Of a stretch of 64,000 nt of DNA, positions 32,801 through 42,010 are shown one piece after another; within the stretch, counting starts at the first letter, position 1, and each line of letters opens with the position of its first letter. Position numbers and translations under genes: made by a program. This DNA is from Patellaria atrata CBS 101060 (taxonomy: Eukaryota > Ascomycota > Dothideomycetes > Patellariales > Patellariaceae). The DNA lies in assembly GCA_010093705.1 (NCBI GenBank), contig MU006091.1:1230702-1294701 (forward strand), given 5' to 3'. The notes below the pieces were generated by a model, which had not been told where the DNA came from, did not search any database, and worked only from the letters and a program-made list of their open reading frames with translations.

Positions 32801-35106
32801 GGTTACCCTCTGATGATGGTTCCGAATTAATACCAACCGAACTCCATCAGCCGGATGCGGTAACTGAAGGTGCCAATCCAGGTTCGGATACGGACGTCAC
32901 ATTAGTCGGAGAGCCTGCTATGGGGTCGACATTGGATAAGATCCCGGATGCCGCACGCAACAGCCCTCATCTTGAGACAAAAGCCACGGGAAGTGTGAAA
33001 CTCAATATCATCATACTGTACCTACGCTCAATGGGACCTTGGTACTTTTGGATGATTGCGGCGCTAGTCTTTGCATCACAACAAGCTTCCTCCGTTGCAA
33101 CAAATGTCTGGATTCGGGCATGGGCCAACGCGTATGCTGATAAGCAAGTGAGCTTTGCCACTTCTCATAAAGCTAGTCACGTAACACACTTCGGCCCTAT
33201 CAGTGGCCTTGGTACTTGTCTCACGAGCGGTTCTTGTGTATGGCCCTGGCCGACTAAGTCGATTTCATCTACGGAGGAATACGATGTAAGTTGGCAAACG
33301 CGCGTTTTCTCCGGGGCTTCAGAAGTAGATGCTGGCTACTACCTTACCGTGTACGCAACACTGGGTCTATGTTTCATGGCCGTCACTCTCTCCCGAGAGG
33401 CTGTTCTATTCGGAGGATCTCTCCATGCATCCAGGATGATTCACACTCGTCTTATCTCAAGCGTTACCCATGCAAAATTCCGCTTCTTTGATTCCACACC
33501 ACTCGGCCAACTCATGAATCGGTTTTCAAAGGACATCGAAGCCGTCGATCAGGAAATTGCTCCCGTCGCTGTTGGCGTAGTGCATTGCCTTGCGTCCATA
33601 ATCACTATTGTCATTCTGATCTCAGTTATTACACCGGGGTTCCTCATAGCGGGTGTTTTTATTACCGCATTATATTTCCTCATCGGGAAATTCTATATAA
33701 ACTCTTCGAGAGATCTCAAGCGGTTGGAGTCTGTACAACGTAGTCCACTGTATCAACAGTTCGGCGAAACTCTTTCAGGAATGACTACCATTCGTGCGTA
33801 TGGTGATGAACGTCGATTCATCAGGGACAACCTCAACCGCATCAACACCCATAACCGACCTTTCATCTTTCTTTGGGCAGCCAACCGATGGCTTGCCTTG
33901 AGGGTCGACGTTGTCGGAGCGATGGTCTCTTTCTTCGCGGGCGTGTTTGTTGTGCTTAGTGTTGGTAGGATTGATGCAGGTGCGGCTGGTTTAGCCATGA
34001 CCTACGCAGTGACGTTCACCGAAAATGTCCTTTGGTTTGTGCGGTTATACTCTTCTAACGAACAGAACATGAACTCAGTCGAACGAATCAAAGAATACCT
34101 TGACGTAGAGCAAGAAGCCCCGCCGATCATACCAGATAGCCGACCCCCTGCAAACTGGCCTAGCAAAGGATCAGTAGAGTTCGCTGATTATAGCACCCGT
34201 TATCGACAAGACTTTGGTATGGTGTTGAAGAAGGTGTCTTTCAAAGTCTTACCGGGGGAGAAGGTGGGAGTGGTTGGTCGAACAGGTGCAGGCAAAAGCT
34301 CACTTGCCTTGGCTTTGTTTAGAGCACTCGAGGCTGAAGAGGGAAGAATTCTTGTTGATGGACTTGATATTGGAACAATTGGCCTCCAGGATTTACGAGA
34401 GAATATAGTCATGGTCCCACAGGATCCTACGCTCTTTACCGGAACCGTCAGAAGTAACCTGGATCCTTTCAGCTTGTTTACAGACGAGGAGATCTTTACT
34501 GCGCTCCGAAGGGTGCAACTTATCGGACCTGCGGGTTCTCAGCCTGCATCTGGGAGTGGCAGTCCTAATGGTACTGCCTCTAATTCACCCCCTCCTTCTT
34601 CAAACGGCAACAAGAAGCGAATCGATTTCTCAACTGATACAGTTTCTTCCTCGCCCACCACGACTACCGATACCCTTGGATTAGAGAACAAAAATATTTT
34701 CAATACGCTTACATCACCTATCTCCGAGTCTGGTTCCAATCTTTCCCAAGGCCAACGTCAGCTTCTATGTTTAGCACGAGCCTTACTCAAGGAGCCAAAG
34801 GTTCTTCTGATGGACGAGGCTACCGCATCCATTGACTACGCAACGGATGCCAAGATTCAGGAGACGATCCGTGAGATCAAGAATACCACCATCACTATTG
34901 CGCATCGATTGCAGACGATCATCGATTACGACAAGGTCATAGTCTTGGAGAAGGGTGAGGTAGTGGAATTCGGTAGTCCATGGGAGCTTATAAAGAAGGA
35001 GAAAGGGAGATTCAGAGGGATGTGTGAGATGAGCGGCGATCTAGAGGGGTTAGAGCATGGAGCAGAGGAAGCATCCAAAGCGAAGAAATTGGTGGACGAT
35101 ACCTAA
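29881..35106 (+). CDS. ABCC (MRP-type) full-size ABC transporter
   Basis: Exporter of 1723 aa, probably vacuolar or plasma-membrane, of the MRP/bile-pigment transporter class that moves conjugated organic anions. Exons: 29881-29945 and 30000-35106, with a 54 bp intron ending TACTAAC...CATAG. The first exon supplies MFAKCKGPIWRLDDFSRCFE, and the join continues DYLQTLFPLIVCG, the usual ABCC N-terminus and TMD0. NBD1 has Walker A GPTGCGKTSL (about 735), LSGGQKQR (about 843) and Walker B HVLLDDVLSAVD, where the catalytic Glu is Asp, the usual degenerate ABCC site. NBD2 has GRTGAGKSSL (about 1447), LSQGQRQ (about 1602) and VLLMDEATASID with Glu present. Between the NBD2 Walker A and signature is a 60-residue Ser/Pro/Thr insertion, and a Ser-rich linker follows NBD1. 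The substrate is unknown. Confidence 0.95.
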
Positions 35107-35755
35107 AAAGGCCGCTATCAGAGCTTGAGGATACTCAGGGGGGGGGGGGGTAATGCTGCTTGGAGGTAATTGTTATTCTGCCGGATATTGGTATGCACTA
35201 GAGCGATTCGTATCGTTTCTTGTACATATTCTTGTAGGTAAATGCGTACTTAGGGGTGTAAATATTCTGAGAGGGGGGGAGATAGTAACAATAATAACGC
35301 CACCGTCACCGCCCTCATTCAGGAGTCAAGTTTCTTCACCTTTCACTATCACAATTCACTCAATTCAAAGTCACAAAATCGACTTAGCGAGCCCACAAAA
35401 TCTTTTTCTTTACGCCCCTAAACATCTCTCGCTCTCTTCCTTCTTCCACAAAAACAATCTCACATCTCGCAGCCCCAACACCAACAACACTACGTTGGTG
35501 CGGTACGCACAATCAATTGTAAGTTCTGATCCTACATTCCCCTGATCAACGACAAAAGAGAAATCATTCTTTTCTCCGCTGCGTACACGAGCCTCTCACG
35601 CTGCATACGCGTCTCCCATCAAAAAAAAAGACAACAGACCACGATCCTGAATATCGTGTGCCCGCGTCACAAAAGCACAACCCCTGACACATGAACAGCG
35701 CAAAAAGACAGCAGCCACGTATACAAGATCATCCATATCTTCTATCACAGGCGAA
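35107..35755. other. intergenic between ABCC and the Asn-rich gene
   Basis: Contains a run of 13 G at 35138-35150 just past the ABCC stop, a TGTACATA (Pumilio-type) element at 35221-35228 in its probable 3' UTR, and a pyrimidine-rich leader of the next gene. The ORF at 35153-35545 has no protein-like features. Confidence 0.5.
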
Positions 35756-35864
35756 ATGTCGAACCAAGGTACCACAACATCCTTCCATCCACTGCCCCCA
35801 ATCATCCATCCAACCATACAGTACACGACGCTAACCCGTCCCCCGTACAGCGAATTTCTCAACC

Positions 35865-35896
<32 letters not shown>

Positions 35897-36563
35897 CAAC
35901 AACAACAACGACCTTCCCCCCTTCCCCCACACCCCCTTCCTCCGCGCCCTCACAACCCCCTCCGACCTCTCCGAGCCATCCTCCTTCCCCCCTCTCCCGC
36001 CACAGCCCGTACAGCCACCGGAGCTGTACAGCACGATGCTCCCCCCCCCCGGTCCCCGACAAGTGGCCCTTTTCATCGTGGCCCCCTCCCACGACCCTAC
36101 CTTCCGCGCCGCCCTCCTCACCCTTCCCACGCTGGCGCCGCACATGTCGGCGTACTTGAAGGACTGGCTCTGTCCCGCCACCCCCTCGGCCGTGGTGTTC
36201 GTCCCGTTCGCCGCGTCCCGCGAGGAGGGGAGGGTTGGGGTTTTCTCTGCCGCGAATGAGGGGGGGATTGGGAAGGGGGTTGGGGAGTGGTTCTCCGTTG
36301 GTTTCCCGCGACGTGGGGATGAGGAGGAGGATGTGGAGAGGGGACTGATGGGGAAGTGGTTGGAAGGGGGTGTGGAGAGGGGTGTGTTGAGGAGGGTGCA
36401 GATTCGGGAGGAGAAGATGGGGAGACTTGAGGAGTTGAGGGCGGGCTTTGAGGGGGTTGTTGAGATGGGGTGGATGGCGCATGGGGATGAGGTTTGGCCG
36501 TTTATGAAGGGGATTGATGGGGTCGTTGGGGAGACTTTGGCGGAAGAGGGGGTGGGTGCTTAG
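35756..36563 (+). CDS. unrecognised Asn-rich orphan protein
   Basis: Two exons: 35756-35768 (MSNQ plus one base) and 35851-36563, with an 82 bp intron (GTACCA...GCTAAC...GTACAG), giving 241 aa. The intron is required: without it the Met frame enters a low-complexity Pro/Arg frame, while splicing leads into ANFSTTTTTT, ten Asn, then DLPPFPHTPF and RQVALFIVAPSHDPTFRAAL. The rest has alternating strand/helix character (HMSAYLKDWL, AVVFVPFAASREEGRVGVF, RRVQIREEKMGRLEELRAGF). I do not recognise a family; there is no signal peptide or membrane segment. Third positions are almost all C up to about 36200 and then mostly G, a sharp switch. It may be a fast-evolving lineage gene. Confidence 0.65.
35862..35909 (+). 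repeat. ACC/AAC trinucleotide repeat encoding Thr6-Asn10
   Basis: Six ACC followed by ten AAC units, in frame in the spliced Asn-rich protein. Such repeats are prone to length change. Confidence 0.9.
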
Positions 36564-37006
36564 GTTGCTGGCGTCGTGGATGGCCCTTGGGCGGTTTATC
36601 TGGTTCCGTGGGATCATTGGTGGTGCTGCTTCGTGTTGATCTTTTCTCTGGTTTATGGTCCCAGCTGGGTGATTTGCACGATTGAGGGGTTGGGCAGGAG
36701 GGGTTTTTTGGTTGCTGTTTAGCAGGGTGTCTGGTGTTTTCGGTGGAGGGATCGTTTGCTTGAGGACCTCTTTCGACGATTTGTACGATTTGATGATGGG
36801 TGAAAAGTGAGTTTTTAATTACGTTTTGTACTTCTATATCGACGAGGAGATGTCTTTCTTCCTCATACTAGCATAAGATGAGGATGATTAATCCACAAAT
36901 AATTTCTAATTGCAAAGAGAAAGTACAGTTATGCGATTATCGTTTGATCATAGTGAAATAAGTTTATGTATTGCTCCTGAATATGTACATAGTGCCAATA
37001 AAGTGA
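36564..37006. other. convergent intergenic region
   Basis: 3' flanks of the Asn-rich gene (+) and NDUFA12 (-). G-rich to about 36790, then AT-rich. The palindrome TATGTACATA at 36982-36991 lies 16-25 nt beyond the NDUFA12 stop codon on that gene's strand. No gene seen. Confidence 0.55.
36982..36991 (-). promoter_or_regulatory. Pumilio-type UGUACAUA element in NDUFA12 3' UTR
   Basis: The palindrome TATGTACATA contains UGUACAUA on the NDUFA12 transcript, matching the PUF-protein consensus UGUANAUA, just after the stop codon. PUF proteins are known to bind 3' UTRs of nuclear mRNAs for mitochondrial proteins in fungi. Function here is inferred from the match only. Confidence 0.45.
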
Positions 37007-37715
37007 TCATTCCGCCCTTCCCTCCCTCGGTCTAGCTACTGGAATCCATGGTGTGTATTTGGGCTTGGTCCTGAACGTCTTTAGTACGGTTTTGGTAGTA
37101 TAAGAATAGCTGAGGGTGAAACGTACGTGCTATAAGTCTTAAAGCCCGACCTACTCCAAGTCAAAGTCGGACGATGTTCCTTGGGCTCCCATTCCCGCAC
37201 CCTCGTCTGATTGATGGGGTCTTGTGTTGGTGGCTTATCCACTACGTACGACATCCAGGCGTGCCTATCATCGTAGCTTAGTATCATCCTCCTCAATCTC
37301 TTACATCCGTAACGTACCAGCCTGGCTCTATCTGAGACGGATCAAACTCTTTATCTTTGTAATCCACCCAGCGTGTCCTCACTAGCTTTCGTTACTATAG
37401 GGTTTGCGTCTTTTGCGGGTATACGAACATGGCAATTCCTCCGCCAGATTCTCGTAGAAGCTGTTGCCATATTTGTCTTTGCCGATGAATGTGCCCGCCT
37501 TGGTGTCACCCATATACTGTTTTCAACGCGATCCGAAGTCAATGGATTATGTTCTAGTCCAAGGAATGCCATGGATATCCGTACCTGCATCTGATGTGCG
37601 TACTCCTACAGTGCCCAATTGGTTAGCTTCAGGGTGTTCGAGCGAGTTCTGATTCGGTACATACCTTTAATCCTATTCTCCGCAGGTTGCGGAGCGTTCT
37701 CATAATGGTAGACAT
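37007..37715 (-). CDS. NDUFA12: complex I accessory subunit NDUFA12 (13.4 kDa type)
   Basis: Accessory subunit of mitochondrial NADH:ubiquinone oxidoreductase. Six short exons: 37665-37715, 37585-37605, 37429-37516, 37318-37381, 37127-37264 and 37007-37070, giving 141 aa with all junctions in frame. The product starts MSTIMRTLRNLRRIGLK, then EYAHQMQ, YMGDTKAGTFIGKDKYGN, ELPLRTRWVDYKDKEFDPSQ, IEPGWHAWMSYVVDKPPT, FKTYSTTKPKYTPW. These are the NDUFA12/B17.2 landmarks in order, and the length matches the fungal protein. Exon 2 codes for only seven residues. The third intron has the unusual donor GTTCGT. The start lies 203 bp from the PGS1 start, transcribed the opposite way. Confidence 0.95.
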
Positions 37716-37918
37716 GGTGGCGGTGGTATGAAGTGGGAAATAAGATGTCGCAACACCGCAAACGTTACGGTTGACGTTGAGATGCGGACTAAGATTGGAG
37801 CGAAAAGGGTTTAGCGTAGATTTCCACGATCATATCAAGCTTCCACTGCGACGAGATCATTAATACCTGACTTCGGAGTTTTGTTGATTTCAGATTAATT
37901 ATACAAGTCATTGGGATA
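37716..37918. promoter_or_regulatory. 203 bp divergent promoter of NDUFA12 and PGS1
   Basis: The two start codons, 37715 (-) and 37919 (+), face away from each other over 203 bp, so the two mitochondrial genes must share or closely pack their promoters. No TATA box is obvious. The ORF shadows here carry no coding signal. Confidence 0.7.
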
Positions 37919-39732
37919 ATGATAGTGCGGTCCTTCTCAAGATGCTCAAAAGCTAGAACTTTATGTCCCCAAACGTATCGGGTATCTGGTCGTAGAGCTT
38001 CAAGAAGGTACTCTACGTCCAATGCGCCAAATGGAACATATGGATCATTATCCTCAAGCCCGGCATCAATGCTAGGGAGTATCACATCAGAGCTAGATAA
38101 GATATCTCCAAGGTTTGAGGTCCAGCCAACACAAATCCAAATTTTACGGTCACCAAGCGAATTCTATGAGACTCTTAAAGTCAGTATTCATACTCCCTAC
38201 CCCTTTTTCTATGTATAATCTTGATAACATCCTTCAATCCTTTTCAATTAGTCATGGGGATCTAATATCTATGGAATCAAATGACTAATGATCGATAGAC
38301 CAAAATATCATTAGCTAAAAGGAGAGTATATCTTTCCACGCTCTATATTGGTAAAACTGAGCATGAATTGGTATGGAGGCATCCCGGATGCACCAAGATA
38401 GACACTAAAGCCAACAGATATCAGTAATCAGGATGGCTCTACGCCACAATGCTGACCTCAAAGTCTCGTTTCTAACAGACGCCCTTCGCGGTACCCGGGA
38501 AACCCCCAAAGCTTCTTGTGCATCTCTTCTAGCACCACTCGTTGCGGAATTCGGTTCTGATAGAGTTGAAATCCGTATGTTTCATACGCCTAACTTGACT
38601 GGCTTACGGAAAGCAATTGTTCCTCGACGAATCAATGAGGGATGGGGCCTCCAGCACATGAAGCTTTACGGAGTCGACGATGAAATAATCATGTCTGGGT
38701 GTGAGCTCCCGTACTATCTTGAAATCAATTGCAATCTTGTGGTCTAACTATCACCACAGAGCAAACTTATCAGACGACTATTTCACCAACCGCCAGGATA
38801 GATATCACGTCTTCTCTTCCAAGAGGATCACAGACTACTTCAAGCGTGTCCACGACGCCGTCAGCGAGCTCAGCTACAGGATCCTCCCCGCCCCAGAGAA
38901 CCCAGCCGGCTACCAAATGGTCTGGCCAGCCGACAACCCTGGCCCCTCGCCCCTAACAGACATATGCGGTTTCAAAACCCAAGCAACCAAATCCCTAACC
39001 CCCCTCTTACAACCATCCTCCCTCCCCTCCCCAAACCCCCAATCCAACACTATTATCTACCCCCTCCTCCAATTCACCCCCCTCCTCGACCCCGACACCT
39101 CAACCGAGCTCCCCGCCCTCCGCACTATCCTCAAAAAGCTCGCCACCCCCTCCCTCGCACACTCCTCCTGGACCTTCACAGCCGGCTACTTCAACATGAC
39201 GCCCGAAGTGCGCGGTCTCCTCCTCGCCACGCGTCCCGCGCGCGCAACCGTCATCGCCGCCTCGCCCTGGGCCAACGGCTTCTACGGCAGTAGCGGCGTC
39301 TCCGGCATGCTGCCGGCGGCCTACACTTTGCTCTCGCGGCGGTTCCTGGACGCGGTCGCGCGGGTCGGGCTGGGGGAGCGGGTTGTGCTGAAGGAGTGGC
39401 GCCGTGGCACGGTCAATGAGGAGGGCGGGTGGACGTATCATGCGAAGGGGTTGTGGGTTACGCTTCCAGGGGATCAGGGGGTAGGGCCGAGTGTGGCGTT
39501 GGTGGGGAGTAGTAATTATACGGCTAGGAGTTATCGTTTGGATCTGGAGGCTAATGCGTTGGTTGTGACGGAGGATCAGGGGTTGATGGGACGGTTGAGG
39601 GAGGAGGAGGAGTGGTTGCAAGAGTTTGCGGGTGTGGTTGGGGAGGAGGAGTTTAGGAGGACAGAGAGGAGGGTGGGATTGCATGTTAGGGTTGCTATGT
39701 GGATTGTCACTGTGCTGGGTGGGGCGTTGTAG
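37919..39732 (+). CDS. PGS1: CDP-diacylglycerol-glycerol-3-phosphate 3-phosphatidyltransferase
   Basis: Makes phosphatidylglycerol phosphate, the committed step towards cardiolipin in the mitochondrial inner membrane. Four exons: 37919-38179, 38299-38370, 38418-38698 and 38760-39732, giving 528 aa. The N-terminus (MIVRSFSRCSKARTL) is Arg/Ser-rich without acids, a mitochondrial presequence. Family blocks follow: AKRRVYLSTLYIGKTEHEL, LTDALRGTRETP, the first phospholipase D-type HKD motif in QHMKLYGVDDEIIMSGANL (about residue 191) and the second in YHAKGLWVTLP...VGSSNYTARS (about 432). Both His and Lys pairs are present. Exon 3 needs the acceptor at 38417 (CAACAG), not the later CAG, to keep frame. 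The last exon changes from C-ending to G-ending codons at about 39340. Confidence 0.95.
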
Positions 39733-39888
39733 GTGGAGTGAGGGGAAAGGGGTGTAGGATATGTGGACTTGTTACTAACTTCGTATTTGTGGAGTCATTT
39801 TTTAGAGGTTGAACTCCACCTCTGGGAGGATTTGGTACATTCGGGCTTCTATGATAGCTCTAAACTATACGAAAGAGCCTTATTAGAG

Positions 39889-40449
39889 CTAACACAACCC
39901 TATCCAAAGATACAATAACACCCCCTTCTCCTTCCCGCCCAGCCAGTAAATCTTAGGCCAATTGATAGACCATGTCCCTCCCCTCTCTGCGATCTCACCT
40001 CCCTCAAATCCACCAATCTCCCATCTAGTTTGCAATGCGCTTGCTATATCCAACGAAGCGTACGTGCAGTACAATATAGTCCAGGTTCTTTGGTAAGACT
40101 GCAGGCGTGTTTCGTGATGTGGTGGCGTTTGTAGGCTGGGTTGTGCTTGTACAATGTTCTGTTGTATAGGTATATCAGGGATGCTTGGGAGGGTTGAGAG
40201 GGGAAGGGAAAGGACGGATCGGGGTGTTTGTCTGGTTGTGGAGAGTAAGGCGGATGGGGAGTGCCCTAAGTAGATATCAGCGATACGGTAATAGTATGGT
40301 AAATTAAGGGATTGGAAGGAATGAACCGAGTGGGATGGGACTGGGGGGTGTAGGGATATGGAAGGAGATGTGGGATATATGTATAGGGAGGACAGGAGGG
40401 GAGGGGTTTGTGAAAGTGTAAGGTAGGTGGTGTTCCAATTGGAAGGCAT
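39889..40449 (-). CDS. unrecognised protein, 186 aa
   Basis: A single open frame starting MPSNWNTTYLTLSQTPP. The first 60% is Ser/Pro/Leu-rich, with DIYLGHSPSALLSTTRQ in it. The C-terminal part has the most ordered look: RTWTILYCTYASLDIASAL, then TWSINWPKIYWLGGKEKGV. I recognise no family. No signal peptide is seen; the C-terminus is hydrophobic (GVLLYLWIGLC). It lies tail-to-tail with PGS1, only 156 bp away, and shares the C-to-G skew switch of its neighbours, which supports a real gene. Confidence 0.5.
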   Translation of the reverse strand: MPSNWNTTYLTLSQTPPLLSSLYIYPTSPSISLHPPVPSHSVHSFQSLNLPYYYRIADIYLGHSPSALLSTTRQTPRSVLSLPLSTLPSIPDIPIQQNIVQAQPSLQTPPHHETRLQSYQRTWTILYCTYASLDIASALQTRWEIGGFEGGEIAERGGTWSINWPKIYWLGGKEKGVLLYLWIGLC

Positions 40450-40918
40450 GGGCGGTGCTTGGGAAGGCGATATTTTGAGATAGGATAAGTACTACTCCAA
40501 GGAGTTGACGATCGAGGAAGATGTTATATTCACAGCCTTGGCTCAGGGGTGGGCTCGTCCAGATAGGTGCATGTTTGAATCAAGGGAAAAAAGGGAAGTA
40601 CTCAAGGTTAGAATAGCAAAGACAGGTAGATGTTAAAACAATGCATTGTTGGCTCTATACTAAATACTAAGCCATCTGCCCTATTCGCAGAAATAATGGT
40701 ATTCAATCGACAGACTAGTCGTTAACAGAGCAATTCTCTCCATCAAGAGACCCCATATTGGGTCCCTCCCAACTTCCTTCCACAACACCTCCTACTTCCT
40801 CGCGAGCTCATTCCCCAACACCTCGAATACAACCTCACTCAACTTCTCTCTAACCTTAATCCCAACCCCCCCGGACAACGCAATCCCATCCATCCTAGCC
40901 ACATCACTTTCCCTCATC
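40450..40918. other. intergenic between two minus-strand orphans
   Basis: Probable promoter of the 186-aa orphan and 3' flank of the next gene. C-rich towards 40918. No gene seen. Confidence 0.45.
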
Positions 40919-42010
40919 TCAACCGGCGTGACGGCCTTTCACCAGGACCTCCCTATCAAGGCCCTTAACCTGAGCCAAGCACTTCCTCGGCGCAAGGTAG
41001 AACTCCCCGTCCCCGCTCATCCCCTTCCAAAAAATCCCAACCCAGCCCTTACACTTGCCCTCAGCATCCTGGTAGAACGGGACGTGAACGAAATACTCGA
41101 AACGGAACTGCGCGCACTCCCACAGAAGGAAATTGACCATGTCCGGGCTGTCGGCCGGACTGAGCCAGTCCTTGATCTGGACCGTCAGATCCTCGACGCG
41201 GGCGGGATCGACGGCCCAGAGCGTGGTGTGCGCCAGGACTCGCTTTGGGTCGGACTCCTTGGGCTTTGGTCTCAGTCGTAGCTTTAGTGTTATCTTTGGC
41301 TGCGGGTTGGACGTTGCTGGCGTCCTGGTCGTTCCTTGCGCCTTGGCTACCTCGAGGGCCTTGAGCGAGGACTTGCGGGCACACTTGGAGACGCGTGTTT
41401 GTTGAGGGCTTGGGTGGTGCTTTTGGGGGGTCGAGGGTACTGGAGCGTTGCGTCTGCCCGTTCGGCCGCGGCCTGAGCCTGCTAGGGTCCTGGAAGACAT
41501 CTTTACGGTATGATTGGAATTGAGACTTTTTTCGGATTCGGTGGTAGAGTTTGATGTGACGGGGGACTGTGTCCGACTGAGGTGTTCAGGTTGTTGAATA
41601 TCTTCTACCCCTTTTGCAGATGCAGATGAGGTTGTAGTTCGTGTTCGATCCACGAGTTCTAGGTCATGGTGTATGAGATTGTTAATTGCGAGAGCGTCTT
41701 GTGGATTTCGAGTGCGATGTGTAAGGTTGAGGGGGTTGGTGTTTTGAATCTGAGTTTGATTGAATGTTGGCATAGAAGGTTGAGGACTTGGTTTAGCTGC
41801 AGTTCCCCTTTCTCGACTGTGCTGACTCTGATTATCTTGTGATTCAAGCCATGAATTTGGCTTGTAGAATATGAAATCTATTGGTGAAGTGGAAACTGAG
41901 ATTGACGGATGGTTCCCCTGAGTTTGAGTAAGGTGGCGGGGAGGCACGGGGTTGGATACTGAAGTGTCGGAATTAGGGGTCACGGGGAACGAAGACATAA
42001 GTCTTGTCAT
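40919..42010 (-). CDS. unrecognised protein with a conserved-looking C-terminal domain
   Basis: An open frame of 363 codons. The first 230 residues are disordered (Ser/Thr/Gln/Asn-rich), with a basic stretch GRGRTGRRNAPVPSTPQ and KCARKSSLKAL. The last 120 residues look folded: RVLAHTTLWAVDPARVEDL, SPDMVNFLLWECAQF, YFVHVPFYQDAEGKCKGWVG, FYLAPRKCLAQVKGL. I do not recognise the domain. The start is uncertain: the first ATG gives 363 aa, but an in-frame ATG opening MSSRTLAGSG (about 41501) would give about 193 aa and keep the basic region and the whole domain. No introns are needed. Confidence 0.6.
   Translation of the reverse strand: MTRLMSSFPVTPNSDTSVSNPVPPRHLTQTQGNHPSISVSTSPIDFIFYKPNSWLESQDNQSQHSRERGTAAKPSPQPSMPTFNQTQIQNTNPLNLTHRTRNPQDALAINNLIHHDLELVDRTRTTTSSASAKGVEDIQQPEHLSRTQSPVTSNSTTESEKSLNSNHTVKMSSRTLAGSGRGRTGRRNAPVPSTPQKHHPSPQQTRVSKCARKSSLKALEVAKAQGTTRTPATSNPQPKITLKLRLRPKPKESDPKRVLAHTTLWAVDPARVEDLTVQIKDWLSPADSPDMVNFLLWECAQFRFEYFVHVPFYQDAEGKCKGWVGIFWKGMSGDGEFYLAPRKCLAQVKGLDREVLVKGRHAG

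Noticed and set aside
35756-36259. 167-codon ORF with His5 and Gln10 runs
   Set aside because: This is the unspliced frame of the Asn-rich gene; the downstream frame (36036-36563) carries the protein-like sequence, and a good 82 bp intron joins it to the same ATG.
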